Origin: Calothrix sp. NIES-4105
GTDB taxonomy: Bacteria; Cyanobacteriota; Cyanobacteriia; Cyanobacteriales; Nostocaceae
Assembly (NCBI RefSeq): GCF_002368415.1
Contig: NZ_AP018290.1
Span: 9,043,717 to 9,107,716, forward strand
Length of the DNA stretch: 64,000 bases
Direction of reading: 5' to 3'
Part shown: in pieces, positions 26,661 through 36,274 of the stretch
Position numbering within the stretch: position 1 is the stretch's first letter
Layout of the letters: every line of letters begins with the position of its first letter
The notes under the pieces: generated by a model
Database searches by the model: none
What the model was told of the DNA's origin: nothing
Seen by the model: the letters and a program-made list of their open reading frames with translations, nothing else
Position numbers and translations under genes: made by a program

Positions 26661-28928
26661 TTACCTAACGGATGAAGGCTTTTGGTTGCCTGGATTAGAT
26701 TCTTTGCGTGCTTCATCGCATGGGAAACTGCCATTTTTTGCCGGTTGGGATGTTGAAACGTTTTTGCCTTCTTGAAGTTGCTCTTCCTGAATCCAAATTT
26801 CGGCGCCCTGTTTAATTATTGGCACACTTTTAGGATCAACTGTAGGCGCTTCCGGTTTTCGTTGTTCAACTTTACAAACCCGCAAAAGTAGCAAGTCGCC
26901 ACGCGCGGCAACGCTTGGCACTTTTGAGTCTATAACCTGTAAAGTTGTATTTACTGGAATATTACCAACTGTTTGAGATTCAGGACTTAGGCTATATTCG
27001 ATTTGGGATTTGATATTAATTAGCGTTCCTCTTGGAGTCGCTGATTTCCCGGACGGTGAAGAAGAAGATGTGACTATCCCAGAAGGTGTCTCCGTATTTT
27101 TATTTTGCCCAAAAAAGTATTGTTGTAGTAATACCCCAATTACACTTCCTAGAACAACCACTGACAACAGCGCAATTAAATGTAAAGGTATAGGTTTTTT
27201 CGCTCTTTGTGTGTCAGGTATTACCTGTGTTCTCTGATTTGGAGAAACAAAACTACTTAACGTATTGCTTGTATGATTGTTTGAATTATAACTCAGAGAC
27301 AAATCAGTAATATTGGGAACTTGTATTGTTTCGGGTTCAGAGTATTTTATTTGACACTGAACCAGCGCAATTGTCACGTTATCATGACCATTTTGTTTAT
27401 TGGCAATTTCAGTTAAATTATTAACTGCCTCGGAAATGTCTACACCGTCGGTCAAAATCGGCAATATTTCTGTTTCCCAGTATTGCTCAACTCTGTCAAA
27501 ATCGCTTAACCCATCTGAACACAGTAAAAACACACAGTCTTCATCTAGCACAAACCTTTGAGCTGTTGGATGTAATGAATTGCTACTCCCCATTCCTAAA
27601 GCTTGCACCAAAGAACCGCTGGCGCCTTGCATAATGGCATCGCGATAAAGTGCATATCCTAGCCGCACTTCTCGTGATGCAACATCATCATCCAGCGTAA
27701 CTTGGTAGCAACCAAAGCGCGTAATTAAGTACGCGCGGCTATCACCGACATGAGTAATATACATTTCGTGAGCGATAGGTAACGCCATTACCAAGGTCGT
27801 TCCCATCCGCTGGCGCCCTTGCCTACCCTCGCCATCATTTCGCGCTGCTATTTTATCGTTTGCTGCTGCTGCTGCCTTTTCTAGGTCAGTTAGTAACGTT
27901 GTTGAATCAACATGTCCACGCTTAAGTAGCCCTAACTGGCTAACATGTTGCTGAATTACATCTATTGCTATATTAGAGGCGACATTACCACCCTCATGCC
28001 CACCAATACCATCACAAACAATTGCTAAAGCCGTAGGTGATGGTGGTTTGCTAATAATGTTTCCTGCTGCTGGATAACAAGCATCTTCATTTCGCTGCCG
28101 ACTTGGGCCTGTATCCGTGTTGGTAACTATTTTAACTGAGTACTGTGATGTATCTCCATTCGCTGTGCTAAGTGAGATGAGTCCTTGGTCTAAAACAGCA
28201 ACTAACTGCTCACCAGAGTGAATTTTGCCTGAAATCAAGGAATCACAAACTTCAGTTAAAAATTCTTTGATCGCACTTTTTGTGTTTGGCAGTAAAACAC
28301 GCCAAAAATCACCTAAGTCTTGCAAGGAAGGAGATACATCTGAGTCGGAGCGCAATTCTAGTATTTTTACTAAACCTCCTTCGGGTCGCAGTAATAAAGG
28401 GTCTAGTAAAGTCGAAGCAACACCCTCTGAAGCTAAGGGTTGCCAAATATGTGCAATTTGCCACAACCAGTTCAACTGCCGTAGTGATGTTGCGTTATCC
28501 CATGCTGAGTCTAACGATTTGTGCAACCGCACTTCGAGTTCTGTGTCTACATCAAGTGGTGGTTTCTCTAATAGCAAAATTTCTTTTTGCGTTTCCGAAT
28601 CACTTTTACCGATGATTCCATATACTTGAGGAACATGTAAGCGATAAGGAAATAAACGTAGATAAGGCCTGAGTTTTTGTAGCGATTCTGGCTCTAAGAC
28701 CTGTGGGACTAATCCAGGTTTGGTATCTAGAACGACAAACTGGCTAATAATTAAATAACGATCGGCAATAGTCGCGCCCACCTCGAGCAGACTTTTTCCA
28801 CCTGTAACTGCCCAAAGATATCGTTTTGGCAGAGGCGTTGAACACTGCTGACAATAATTGTGCTTGAGCGGATTAGCTGCCTGACAAAGTTCGTTTGGGC
28901 AGTAGAGCGTTGCCGCGTCTTGTTCCAT
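26661..28928 (-). CDS. Zinc-ribbon PP2C-type protein phosphatase
   Basis: A 755-residue Ser/Thr phosphatase. Residues about 5-35 hold a double CxxC zinc ribbon (LYCPNELCQ, YCQQCSTPLP). A region of about 230 residues resembling a degenerate kinase or tetratricopeptide-free regulatory segment follows. The PP2C domain spans about 270-525 with the metal-binding blocks RQRNEDACY, VCDGIGGHEGG, THVGDSRAYL, LLCSDGLSD and GHDNVTIA. A single membrane helix (IALLSVVVLGSVIGVLL) near residue 605 precedes an SH3-like or linker tail. The start at 28928 is preferred over the one 60 bases upstream because of a GAAGAAAA ribosome site. It heads the minus-strand set with CHAT-FHA. Confidence 0.88.
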   Translation of the reverse strand: MEQDAATLYCPNELCQAANPLKHNYCQQCSTPLPKRYLWAVTGGKSLLEVGATIADRYLIISQFVVLDTKPGLVPQVLEPESLQKLRPYLRLFPYRLHVPQVYGIIGKSDSETQKEILLLEKPPLDVDTELEVRLHKSLDSAWDNATSLRQLNWLWQIAHIWQPLASEGVASTLLDPLLLRPEGGLVKILELRSDSDVSPSLQDLGDFWRVLLPNTKSAIKEFLTEVCDSLISGKIHSGEQLVAVLDQGLISLSTANGDTSQYSVKIVTNTDTGPSRQRNEDACYPAAGNIISKPPSPTALAIVCDGIGGHEGGNVASNIAIDVIQQHVSQLGLLKRGHVDSTTLLTDLEKAAAAANDKIAARNDGEGRQGRQRMGTTLVMALPIAHEMYITHVGDSRAYLITRFGCYQVTLDDDVASREVRLGYALYRDAIMQGASGSLVQALGMGSSNSLHPTAQRFVLDEDCVFLLCSDGLSDFDRVEQYWETEILPILTDGVDISEAVNNLTEIANKQNGHDNVTIALVQCQIKYSEPETIQVPNITDLSLSYNSNNHTSNTLSSFVSPNQRTQVIPDTQRAKKPIPLHLIALLSVVVLGSVIGVLLQQYFFGQNKNTETPSGIVTSSSSPSGKSATPRGTLINIKSQIEYSLSPESQTVGNIPVNTTLQVIDSKVPSVAARGDLLLLRVCKVEQRKPEAPTVDPKSVPIIKQGAEIWIQEEQLQEGKNVSTSQPAKNGSFPCDEARKESNPGNQKPSSVR

Positions 28929-29255
28929 AATTTTCTTCGACCGATCGGCTACCTTAGCAATTTTAATCAAAACAATAAACAGCGGCACCCAAAACCGCGC
29001 ATGTTTTTTAAATATATATCAAACGCTGGTGAATCGTTTACATAAATCAGGTTACAGATTATGTATAGCACCACAATCAGGTTTTTTGATGCCTCCTTAC
29101 ACAAATTAATCGATTCCGTACATTACAAATAGTGAAACTACTTTAATAGTTTATAAGAACGCGAGCAATAAAAAGCTTAATTTAATACTAAAAATTATAG
29201 ATAGAGAGTAAAGTTATTTTGCTGTGACGTAGGTATTTTGTCTGGTGGAGACTCA
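28929..29255. other. Intergenic region, no gene seen
   Basis: 327 AT-rich bases between the end of the esterase-like gene and the start of the PP2C gene, both on the minus strand. It probably carries the PP2C promoter; no clear -35/-10 pair or repeat was recognised. Confidence 0.4.
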
Positions 29256-30566
29256 TCAGGTCAAGTTCAATGGTTTATTTAGCTTAATTTTAATGAATTC
29301 GGTGTTATCGACTTGGTTAGGGGTTCGACCGATGCTATCGGCATAGTTGTTATCGTTAATTACGAGTAGCGTTGTTGCATCGAGTAGAAGGACGTTCTCA
29401 ATCGTTACAAACGGAAATGTAAACACGCCATTTTTAGTTGCGTTTGTACCAATACCGTTGGGGTCAGAAATATTCAGCAAATCTACTAACAATTCTTTTT
29501 CTACAAAACCCGCTTTATTTACTTTGGCAAGATTAATTTTATATAGACGCTTCTTGGAGGCAGGTGTTTCAAAGGCAGGGTTGTTTGGATCGCCTTGATT
29601 CTTGTCCCGTTCGATCACAATATATTCATTATCGTTAACCGCTGTTAATTCGCCGATTGCGTAACTTGGATTTTCTAATTTATACGCAAAAGTTCTGCCT
29701 GTATATTTTTTACTTGTTAGATCAAACTGATTAATCAGTAAGCGATTTTGAGCATCCCCTTTGATTGCACCCTCTAACATCGCGTATAGCTTTGTCTTAC
29801 TGGCATTAATCGCTAAACCTTCAAAACCGTTAGAACCGCCTATGTTGGCGAGTTTATTTCGCACAGCATCTTCTAAGGTCGCAAATTCTGGATTGTCAGG
29901 AGATTTGACAAATTCTGATTGACCATTTTTTGAAAAATTTGGCAGTGGTATAGGTGGCACCAGTAGTTCTCCTGTTTTTGCAAAATGTAGTAAAAATGGA
30001 CCAAATTCATCTCCTACCCAAAAACTACCATCAGTAGCGCGACGAAATGATTCAGTATCAAAGTCACCACCTGTAAGCAAGCGATTTGTTTTTATTGCCT
30101 GCGATACGGCAATATTACTTCCAGGGTAATTTACTTGTTCTGCAACAATAGGGAAATTAGCTTGACGGTTACGGTCGTTAAGTTCGATAAAGCTTTCACG
30201 ACTAAATCGCGTAATTCGCTTTCCAGTTTGAAAATCGACTGGATATACTTTCCCACTAGAAAAATCTGGTTCAACCGCGTATATACGAAGTACATAATCG
30301 AGAGAATTACTTTTTGCCCCAAACCCATTGTCTGAAATTACCAGAAATGTACCTTGTTTTGGTCCAGGCTCGACGCACGAAAAACCTTGTACTGGCTGGG
30401 CGCCTAAAAAAGGTGTAGTACGTTGAGTTTTCTTAAATTGCCCACTAGTATAACCTGGGGCAAATGTATCAGCCGCTAAAATCGCGCGTCCAACAAGTTC
30501 AGCTGCACTTGCTTGCGAAACAGCAAGTAGCGAAATCACCGCAAACGTCAAAAAAAATTTGAGCAT
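29256..30566 (-). CDS. Exported phytase-like esterase
   Basis: A 436-residue secreted protein. Signal peptide: MLKFFLTF...AVSQASA-AE, cleaved near residue 21. The mature part resembles the 'esterase-like activity of phytase' family, a six-bladed propeller (blocks GFSCVEPGPKQGTFLVISDNG, SFWVGDEFGPFLLHF, GFEGLAINASKTKLYAMLEG, NEYIVIERDKNQG). Members are periplasmic or extracellular and have been linked to phosphate scavenging, but substrate evidence is thin. No operon partner; ndhM upstream is separated by a repeat element. Confidence 0.8.
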   Translation of the reverse strand: MLKFFLTFAVISLLAVSQASAAELVGRAILAADTFAPGYTSGQFKKTQRTTPFLGAQPVQGFSCVEPGPKQGTFLVISDNGFGAKSNSLDYVLRIYAVEPDFSSGKVYPVDFQTGKRITRFSRESFIELNDRNRQANFPIVAEQVNYPGSNIAVSQAIKTNRLLTGGDFDTESFRRATDGSFWVGDEFGPFLLHFAKTGELLVPPIPLPNFSKNGQSEFVKSPDNPEFATLEDAVRNKLANIGGSNGFEGLAINASKTKLYAMLEGAIKGDAQNRLLINQFDLTSKKYTGRTFAYKLENPSYAIGELTAVNDNEYIVIERDKNQGDPNNPAFETPASKKRLYKINLAKVNKAGFVEKELLVDLLNISDPNGIGTNATKNGVFTFPFVTIENVLLLDATTLLVINDNNYADSIGRTPNQVDNTEFIKIKLNKPLNLT

Positions 30567-30572
30567 AGTTTA

Positions 30573-30712
30573 AGAAGTAATGAGTGCGCTCGTGCGCTCG
30601 TGCTGAGTAATAAGTGATGAGTAATAATTAAGTACCTTAGCTGTTAACTCTTAGAAACAGGATTTATTCGGTTTCCACTCAGCACGAGCGCACGAGCGCA
30701 CTGTCCACTCTA
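30573..30712. repeat. Heptamer hairpin element with GCGCTCGT units
   Basis: Left arm GAGTGCGCTCGTGCGCTCGT, right arm CTCAGCACGAGCGCACGAGC, so the usual GTGCTGAG/CTCAGCAC arms are interspersed with TGCGCTCG units. The right arm abuts the ndhM stop codon. Confidence 0.8.
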
Positions 30713-31063
30713 TTGTGCTTCTACGCGCGGAAGTCCCATGCTGTAGTTAGCAACACGGGCATTAAGGTTATAGCTAATTTCACCTTTTTGTAAAAGTGAG
30801 CGAATCAAATGTTCTAAATCTGAACCGATACGACGAAGGTTATAGTCGGTAAGATCGGCGCCTGCGTTCGCTTCAACATATTCATCGAATTTACGGTAAA
30901 CCTGTTGTAGGGCATCCTCACTCCAATTAAATTCATTATCGGGGTCAACGTCCAGCGTTAAGACTTGGCTGCTAGGTACCAATTCTCCAACCGAGTCTAA
31001 TTCCGCCGCAAAAATACGGATATGCCGGGTCGTTGACTTTAGTAGCATTGCGTTGTCTGTCAT
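30710..31063 (-). CDS. ndhM: NAD(P)H-quinone oxidoreductase subunit M
   Basis: Small peripheral subunit of the photosynthetic NDH-1 complex on the cytoplasmic side of the thylakoid membrane, needed for cyclic electron flow, respiration and CO2 uptake. 117 residues with the family blocks [38 protein letters not shown] and [19 protein letters not shown]. Full length, with a conserved C-terminus [11 protein letters not shown] standalone gene, as is usual in cyanobacteria. Confidence 0.95.
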   Translation of the reverse strand: MTDNAMLLKSTTRHIRIFAAELDSVGELVPSSQVLTLDVDPDNEFNWSEDALQQVYRKFDEYVEANAGADLTDYNLRRIGSDLEHLIRSLLQKGEISYNLNARVANYSMGLPRVEAQ

Positions 31064-31881
31064 AGAGGATGTCTTTTAATAAGGGTTAATTTCACTCTTC
31101 ACAATTGTAGACCTATCACCCGCTCCGTGGAGGCAGAAGATTTGTCGATGCACAGCATTGGTACAAAACGCTTCATAAATTAGCTTTGTCTTGATTTCTT
31201 GATTTTTCTGGGAACTAGAGTATTTTAGTTGGGGTCATTTCGCAACAGTATCAACTTTTAATTTAAATGGCGCCGTGAGCATAGTTAAATTGATTCATAA
31301 GTTGTTCGCTGTAACACCAAAAAGTTTCGTTCATGCCGATGTAGCTATTTATTGCAAAAAAGCACTTAGTTTCTTTACCTAATTATCACAATTTTTTCTC
31401 AAATGAACAAATCATACATTTAGTACTTTTACGTAGTTTCGATGCAGTTGGCTCTGGCGTTGCTTAATCAAAAATTTTCCCGCGTTATTACTTACGTATA
31501 AACACGTTATTAAATGTAAAAACAAAAACTGTTGTTGACGTTAATTTCAAGTTGATGTAAAAACCTTTAAAAAGCATCAGCAAGTTCTTACAAAAACTTC
31601 ATTGTATAGAATCGTAAACACTGAATAATAGTTATGGTTTACCTAAATCGTAGCTGGGGGCACTCTCCCTAGAATCAGGGGACAAAAAGAGTATAAGCAC
31701 AAAAAAAGTAAACAAAGGAGCAATATGGGATACAAATTGCATTGACTAACAGGAATTCTTAATTCAAACTAGAGAGATTTAAATAAAGATAAAGTTAATT
31801 GCAGCTTGAAACACAGAGAGGAGCTTCTCTCTCTCCCTAAGACCGACACCAAACCAATAACCGAAGGAATCCACCAAACTT
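31064..31881. other. Long divergent intergenic region between ndhM and small regulator
   Basis: 818 bases without a supported gene, the longest unexplained gap on the plus side. It must hold the ndhM promoter and probably a long leader for the gene at 31882. Seen within it: a possible six-codon reading frame at 31725-31745 behind a strong AAAGGAG, and a short inverted repeat AGAGAGGAGCTTCTCTCT at about 31816. Confidence 0.5.
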
Positions 31882-32163
31882 ATGAACTCTAAAGCGTTAC
31901 CACGCCAAATTAATAACGTCGAGGTTGGCGTATACGAATGTGAAATCCATCTCAAGTTCCGTTTAGTTGAGGAGAAAAGTTTATTTTCTGACCGCGACCA
32001 ACTATTGCAAGTGCTTTTAGAAGCAATTGTGGATGGCTCGGATGACTTCATTGAAACTTTGCAGGCAGCGGTCAAAGCTCATGAAATTAGCGAGTTAAAG
32101 GCTTCTCCGCAAATGCGGCGCCAATTAATGCGTTTACGTAACTCTACTGAAAATATTCAATAA
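31882..32163 (+). CDS. Small conserved protein, probable heterocyst-differentiation regulator family
   Basis: A 93-residue basic/helical protein beginning MNSKALPRQINNVEVGVYEC and ending with SPQMRRQLMRLRN. It resembles the Nostocales-restricted family annotated as Npun_R1517-type heterocyst differentiation transcriptional regulators; I recall the family by sequence and cannot confirm it. No helix-turn-helix is obvious by eye. It has an unusually long upstream region (818 bases), consistent with developmental control. Confidence 0.6.
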   Translation: MNSKALPRQINNVEVGVYECEIHLKFRLVEEKSLFSDRDQLLQVLLEAIVDGSDDFIETLQAAVKAHEISELKASPQMRRQLMRLRNSTENIQ

Positions 32164-32608
32164 CAATTAAACAATTAATCTAAGTAGAACAAAGAGTATA
32201 GATAAAACGGTAAATTTTTTTTAAGTTTGCTTGCTTGTCTTCTATATTCACAACATCTAAACTTGACCGCGAGTAGGCTTATGTAACGAACCACCTACAA
32301 CTTCTATTTCGATACTGTATTGGCTTTCAAGGGTTAACTTAAAATAAACAAGCGCTCGTTGCAGCTTCACCCTAAACAGTTACAGCCCCACGTATAGTAA
32401 AGCCTTACACTTACAAAGATGGAGTTAGCAGTCGGATTTACAGTAGCCCTCACCCATTGCACTACACAATATACTTGGGTGCCTACTAAACCAATCATTC
32501 CTTGCTTACGAGTAAGGTTAAGATTGACAACTTTATTATTCCAGGGTAATCCGAACGCTTCTTAATAACTTTTGTCAAAAATTGTCAAAAATTGTCAAAA
32601 ATAGGTAG
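32164..32608. other. Convergent intergenic region with a short direct repeat
   Basis: 445 bases. No gene. Near 32576-32602 the sequence TTGTCAAAAA is repeated three times in tandem. Nothing else structured was seen. Confidence 0.5.
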
Positions 32609-32635
32609 ACAGGGGGACTTTAGAGACATCCCCCT
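32609..32635 (-). terminator. Probable terminator of the Rre1-like gene
   Basis: AGGGGGA and TCCCCCT form a seven-base stem around an 11-base loop, immediately after the stop codon at 32642. The T-run on the minus strand is displaced by several bases, so termination strength is uncertain. Confidence 0.55.
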
Positions 32636-32641
32636 AGAGTT

Positions 32642-33337
32642 CTACTTTGCCAATCCGTGTTCGAGTGCAAAACGTACTAATTCAGTGCGGCTGTTTGTAC
32701 CAGTTTTGCTAAATAGACGACTAACGTACTTTTCGACGTTACGAACGCTAGTATCCAAACGACGGGCTATTTCTTTATTCATCAATCCTTCGGCAACCAG
32801 ATTTAAAACGCTTTGCTCTCTAGGTGTCAAATCGATAGTAAACGGTGCTGGTGATTGCGCGATTGCATTTTTCTGAGTCAACAGTGCTTTTATTTGGGCA
32901 ATTTGTTTTGCCAATTCAGCAATATCTGGCGTTTCACCGTCTTCACCCGACTGTTGTGCGCTACTCGTTCGTCGTATCAATAAATTTTCGACGATCGCTA
33001 CTAACTCATCTGGGTCAAATGGCTTAGGTAGATAAGCATCAACTCCTGCTTGATAGCCTTGAATACGGTCGCCTGTCATTCCTTTAGCAGTTAAAAATAC
33101 TACTGGTAATGATTTAAAACGCGCGTCTTCACGTACCTGCTTGAGAAATTGATAACCATCTACCTGCGGCATCATAATGTCCGAGATAAGTAAGTCTGGT
33201 GTATTGTGTTGCATCAAATCCCACCCTTCACGGGCGTTACTGGCAACTTGAACGCTGAAACCACTGTCTTCCAAGTAATCTTTTACGGCTTCGCGCAATC
33301 CTGGCTCATCATCTACCAGTAACAATTGTGCTGACAT
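32642..33337 (-). CDS. Response regulator, Rre1/Ycf29-like (NarL type)
   Basis: 231 residues: receiver domain 1-120 with phospho-acceptor Asp53 (LLISDIMMPQVDG) and Lys in FLTAKG, a linker with IAELAKQIAQIKALL, and a LuxR-type helix-turn-helix (residues about 165-225: LTPREQSVLNLVAEGLMNKE, then TSVRNVEKYVSRLFSKTG). The whole sequence closely resembles the cyanobacterial Rre1 (Ycf29) regulator, which responds with Hik2 or Hik34 to redox, heat and salt stress. The kinase is not encoded nearby. Binding to DNA as a phospho-dimer is inferred from the family. Confidence 0.75.
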   Translation of the reverse strand: MSAQLLLVDDEPGLREAVKDYLEDSGFSVQVASNAREGWDLMQHNTPDLLISDIMMPQVDGYQFLKQVREDARFKSLPVVFLTAKGMTGDRIQGYQAGVDAYLPKPFDPDELVAIVENLLIRRTSSAQQSGEDGETPDIAELAKQIAQIKALLTQKNAIAQSPAPFTIDLTPREQSVLNLVAEGLMNKEIARRLDTSVRNVEKYVSRLFSKTGTNSRTELVRFALEHGLAK

Positions 33338-33427
33338 CGAATCATCCTTATCCCATACTTTTCTCCAATTTAACGCGGTTTTATGTAAGAAAGTGCGTGC
33401 GCTTGTTTTGAAGTCTGCTTTTATTTA

Positions 33428-34399
33428 CTACAACCAGTCAATTTGAGCCGCATTTTCTGGCATTTGAGCTGAGATTTGACCGTAGTAACGCGCTCTAGCT
33501 GTAAATAATCCAATTGGAGTACTTAGTAAATCGATTATGCTGGCTTTTCCCAAAGCGGCTTTTAAACTAAGTTTAGGTACTTCTTTAAACATCCAGCGAG
33601 CCAAACCGTAAAAGCATTCAGATAGCGTTATTGCCCGCATCAAATCTATACCATGCAATTCGTGTAGGTAGCGATTAGAACGTCCGTAGCGGCGCCACTG
33701 AGAAGCAAGTTCTTTAAAGGTGGTACGATGACGGTGTTGAACAATGGCTAACTCAGCAAATTCTAATCTTCCAATATACTCTTGTTGAATTCGCCAGCAT
33801 ATATCAGCATCGCCCCCTGTTGTCAAGTAAGGACGGAATAAACCAACTTTTTGTAGCGCAATGTGGCGAATCGCTAAGTTAGCCGTTTGACCGTAAGGAC
33901 GTTTGTTCGCTAATGTATGTTTTTGTGATAGCGTCTCATTACGGTCGGCGAATCTTTCTAAAAGTGTTTTACCTGGAAGTGACGCCACCTCACCTGCAAC
34001 AATCGCTACGTCTAAATCTTTAAATGGTTTTACTAATAATTCTAACCATTGTGGTTGTGGACGGCAGTCTGCGTCTGTAAACGCGATAATTTCTCCAGTT
34101 GCCGCGCGAATTCCTGTATTTCTAGCTGCGTATGAGCTTTGTATCTTATTTTCGCTTAATGGACGTATTGTAATTGGATATTGTTCTGCGGCTGTTTGTA
34201 GACATTTTAGGGTGTTGTCGCTACTGTTATTGTCTACAAGTAGATATTCTACAAGGGAAGAGGGGTAAGTTTGTGCTAGTAAGCAAGCTAAAAGTTCGCG
34301 TAAATCTTCTTCACCATTATATATAGGGACAACCACAGACACTTTGGGTAAATATCTTGATTCGGTTGTGTTGGTGATTGTATCGCTTGTATTACTCAT
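33428..34399 (-). CDS. Glycosyltransferase family 2
   Basis: A 323-residue inverting glycosyltransferase with the GT-A fold. N-terminal VSVVVPIYNGEEDL, nucleotide-sugar site AFTDADCRPQPQW (DAD at about residue 110) and acceptor block TGGDADICWRIQQEYI are present. There is no signal peptide; a weakly hydrophobic C-terminal segment may touch the membrane. Neighbouring genes on this strand are the Rre1-like regulator and a protease, so no pathway can be read from context, though further glycosyltransferases start 3 kb away. Confidence 0.85.
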   Translation of the reverse strand: MSNTSDTITNTTESRYLPKVSVVVPIYNGEEDLRELLACLLAQTYPSSLVEYLLVDNNSSDNTLKCLQTAAEQYPITIRPLSENKIQSSYAARNTGIRAATGEIIAFTDADCRPQPQWLELLVKPFKDLDVAIVAGEVASLPGKTLLERFADRNETLSQKHTLANKRPYGQTANLAIRHIALQKVGLFRPYLTTGGDADICWRIQQEYIGRLEFAELAIVQHRHRTTFKELASQWRRYGRSNRYLHELHGIDLMRAITLSECFYGLARWMFKEVPKLSLKAALGKASIIDLLSTPIGLFTARARYYGQISAQMPENAAQIDWL

Positions 34400-34470
34400 A
34401 AAATAAGGATTTTGAATAATGGGATTACTACTTACTACATATGTTTATAGTATTCCCATTATTAGTGCTA

Positions 34471-34585
34471 AGTATAAAGTGCTGAGTGCTGAGTATTTTT
34501 ATTCACACTCAGCACTCAGCACTCAGCACTTATAACTGAGTATTTTTATTCACACTCAGCACTCAGCACTCAGCACTCAGCACTG
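34471..34585. repeat. Heptamer hairpin element, three stacked runs
   Basis: One GTGCTGAGTGCTGAG left run near 34479-34494 and two right runs of CACTCAGCACTCAGCACT with an internal TATTTTTATTCACACTCAGC unit repeated. It lies between the glycosyltransferase and the protease gene. Confidence 0.85.
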
Positions 34586-34590
34586 TATTT

Positions 34591-35937
34591 TTACAATTTC
34601 AAATCAACCGCGCGTCCGTTAACGGGTCTTTGAGAGGTTTGATTTGGTGCAACAGGTTTCGCAAAATTGTTACTAGCTAGAACAGCTAACGCACGAGCGT
34701 ACTGAGGGTCATTTTGTGTACCCAATAAATCTGGATTCGATGCTAGGTAGCGCTGTTGTGACTCACTCAAGTCAATTTTGACATCTGGGGTAATGCCTTT
34801 GTGGTTGATATCAGTTCCTTGGGGTGTGTAATAATGGGCAATTGTAATTGCGACACCCGAACCATCTGCTAATTCGTGTACAGATTGCACAAGTGCTTTA
34901 CCAAAACTTTGAGAACCAATTACTACCGCGCGCTTGTTGTCTTTAAGCGCACCTGTTAGGATTTCGCTGGCACTAGCAGAATTACCATCGATTAATACAG
35001 CAAGAGGTAAATTTGTTAATGCTGTACGGTTGGCTTTAAATGTTTCATCACTTACACCTTCACGGTCTACAGTGCGAACAATTGAACCATTATCCATCCA
35101 CATACGCGCGATTTCAATACTCGCTTGTAATAAACCACCAGGGTTGCCGCGTAAATCTAACACGTAACTATCGGCGCCTTTTGTACTGAGGTCGCGGATC
35201 GCTTTTCGCATTTGATCACCAGCATGGGCACTAAATTCGCGCAGACGAATATAACCAACACGCTTTTGACCTTCATTACGTAAAGCGTAACGAACAGTCG
35301 GAACTTCGATGCTAGCTCGTGTTAAATTTAGATTAAAATCACTTTTTCCTTGACGCGATAGTTTCAAGGTGACTGGTGTTCCAGCTTTACCGCGAATCAA
35401 CTTCGAGGCATCGTCAACCTTCATGTTTTGCGTAAGCTTACCGTCAATCGCCACAATTTGATCACCGGGTTTAATACCTGCTTTCAGAGCCGGCGAGTTT
35501 TCTATCGCTTCGACAACCGTTAGACGCTTGGTTTTACTATCGACCTCCATCCGGATACCAATCCCAGATACTTCACCCGAAGTTTGACTAGTTAGGGCTT
35601 CATACTGTTTAGGATCCATAAATCGGGTGTAGGGGTCACCTAACTTTTGTAAAGCCGCACGAATCGCAGTATATGCTTCATCACGTGAGGAGTAGTTCTT
35701 AGTCAACAAATCTTGGCGAATAGCCACCCAGTTTTGTTGATTAAATTTGCCATCTACATACTCACGGTTTACTAGCTGCCATACTTGGTCCACAATCGCT
35801 TTTGGACTATCTTGCAGAGCAGCTTTAACCGACCGACACCATGCCGGCCCAAATACTGAAAGCATAGCTGTGGAGGCAATTGCTCCACCAATCAAAGCGA
35901 CTTGCAGCGGCGAGTAACGTTTCGCAGATTGGTTCAT
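34591..35937 (-). CDS. Carboxyl-terminal processing protease (S41 family)
   Basis: A 448-residue Ser/Lys protease with an N-terminal hydrophobic anchor/signal (residues about 10-28), a PDZ domain near 115-195 (GIGIRMEVD, AGIKPGDQIVAIDG) and a catalytic domain. Ser322 in GNSASASEIL and Lys347 in SFGKALVQ have the 25-residue spacing of the D1-processing enzyme CtpA. Cyanobacteria have three paralogues (CtpA, CtpB, CtpC); which one this is cannot be decided here, so no symbol is given. It acts in lumen or periplasm. The start at 35937 is preferred over 35979 since the upstream 14 residues are not signal-like. Confidence 0.88.
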   Translation of the reverse strand: MNQSAKRYSPLQVALIGGAIASTAMLSVFGPAWCRSVKAALQDSPKAIVDQVWQLVNREYVDGKFNQQNWVAIRQDLLTKNYSSRDEAYTAIRAALQKLGDPYTRFMDPKQYEALTSQTSGEVSGIGIRMEVDSKTKRLTVVEAIENSPALKAGIKPGDQIVAIDGKLTQNMKVDDASKLIRGKAGTPVTLKLSRQGKSDFNLNLTRASIEVPTVRYALRNEGQKRVGYIRLREFSAHAGDQMRKAIRDLSTKGADSYVLDLRGNPGGLLQASIEIARMWMDNGSIVRTVDREGVSDETFKANRTALTNLPLAVLIDGNSASASEILTGALKDNKRAVVIGSQSFGKALVQSVHELADGSGVAITIAHYYTPQGTDINHKGITPDVKIDLSESQQRYLASNPDLLGTQNDPQYARALAVLASNNFAKPVAPNQTSQRPVNGRAVDLKL

Positions 35938-36274
35938 GTATATTAGCTGGAATAATTTGTGTTGTTGACAGTTTAACAATTAGCTTTGTTAAAGAAGCTT
36001 ATAAGTCTTTATACTATTTAAGCTTCCTTAAACCTGGAACTTTAACCGAAAATTTATTTGATAATTTATGTAACTATTGCTACATTCTTTTTTGAGCCGA
36101 TTCCCTCCCGAAGTAATTTGGAATCATACTACACATATTTTCACGCATGAAGCACCGAATCTTGTTTTTATAAGATAGCACTTGAATCCTTGAAATGTGG
36201 GAGTTTATAGAAATATTACTCCATTAAATTCTATGATAAATAATAAAACAAAAAGTTACATAATTTTCATCCGC
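35938..36274. other. Divergent promoter region, no gene seen
   Basis: 337 AT-rich bases between the divergent protease and YdcF genes. No repeat or operator was recognised. A reading frame in phase with the YdcF gene extends up to 36197 but looks non-coding. Confidence 0.4.

Noticed and set aside
31603-31616. NtcA-like site GTATAGAATCGTAA upstream of the putative heterocyst regulator
   Set aside because: Last triplet is TAA rather than TAC, and the nearest TAN3T (TATGGT) is about 15 bases away, outside the normal spacing.
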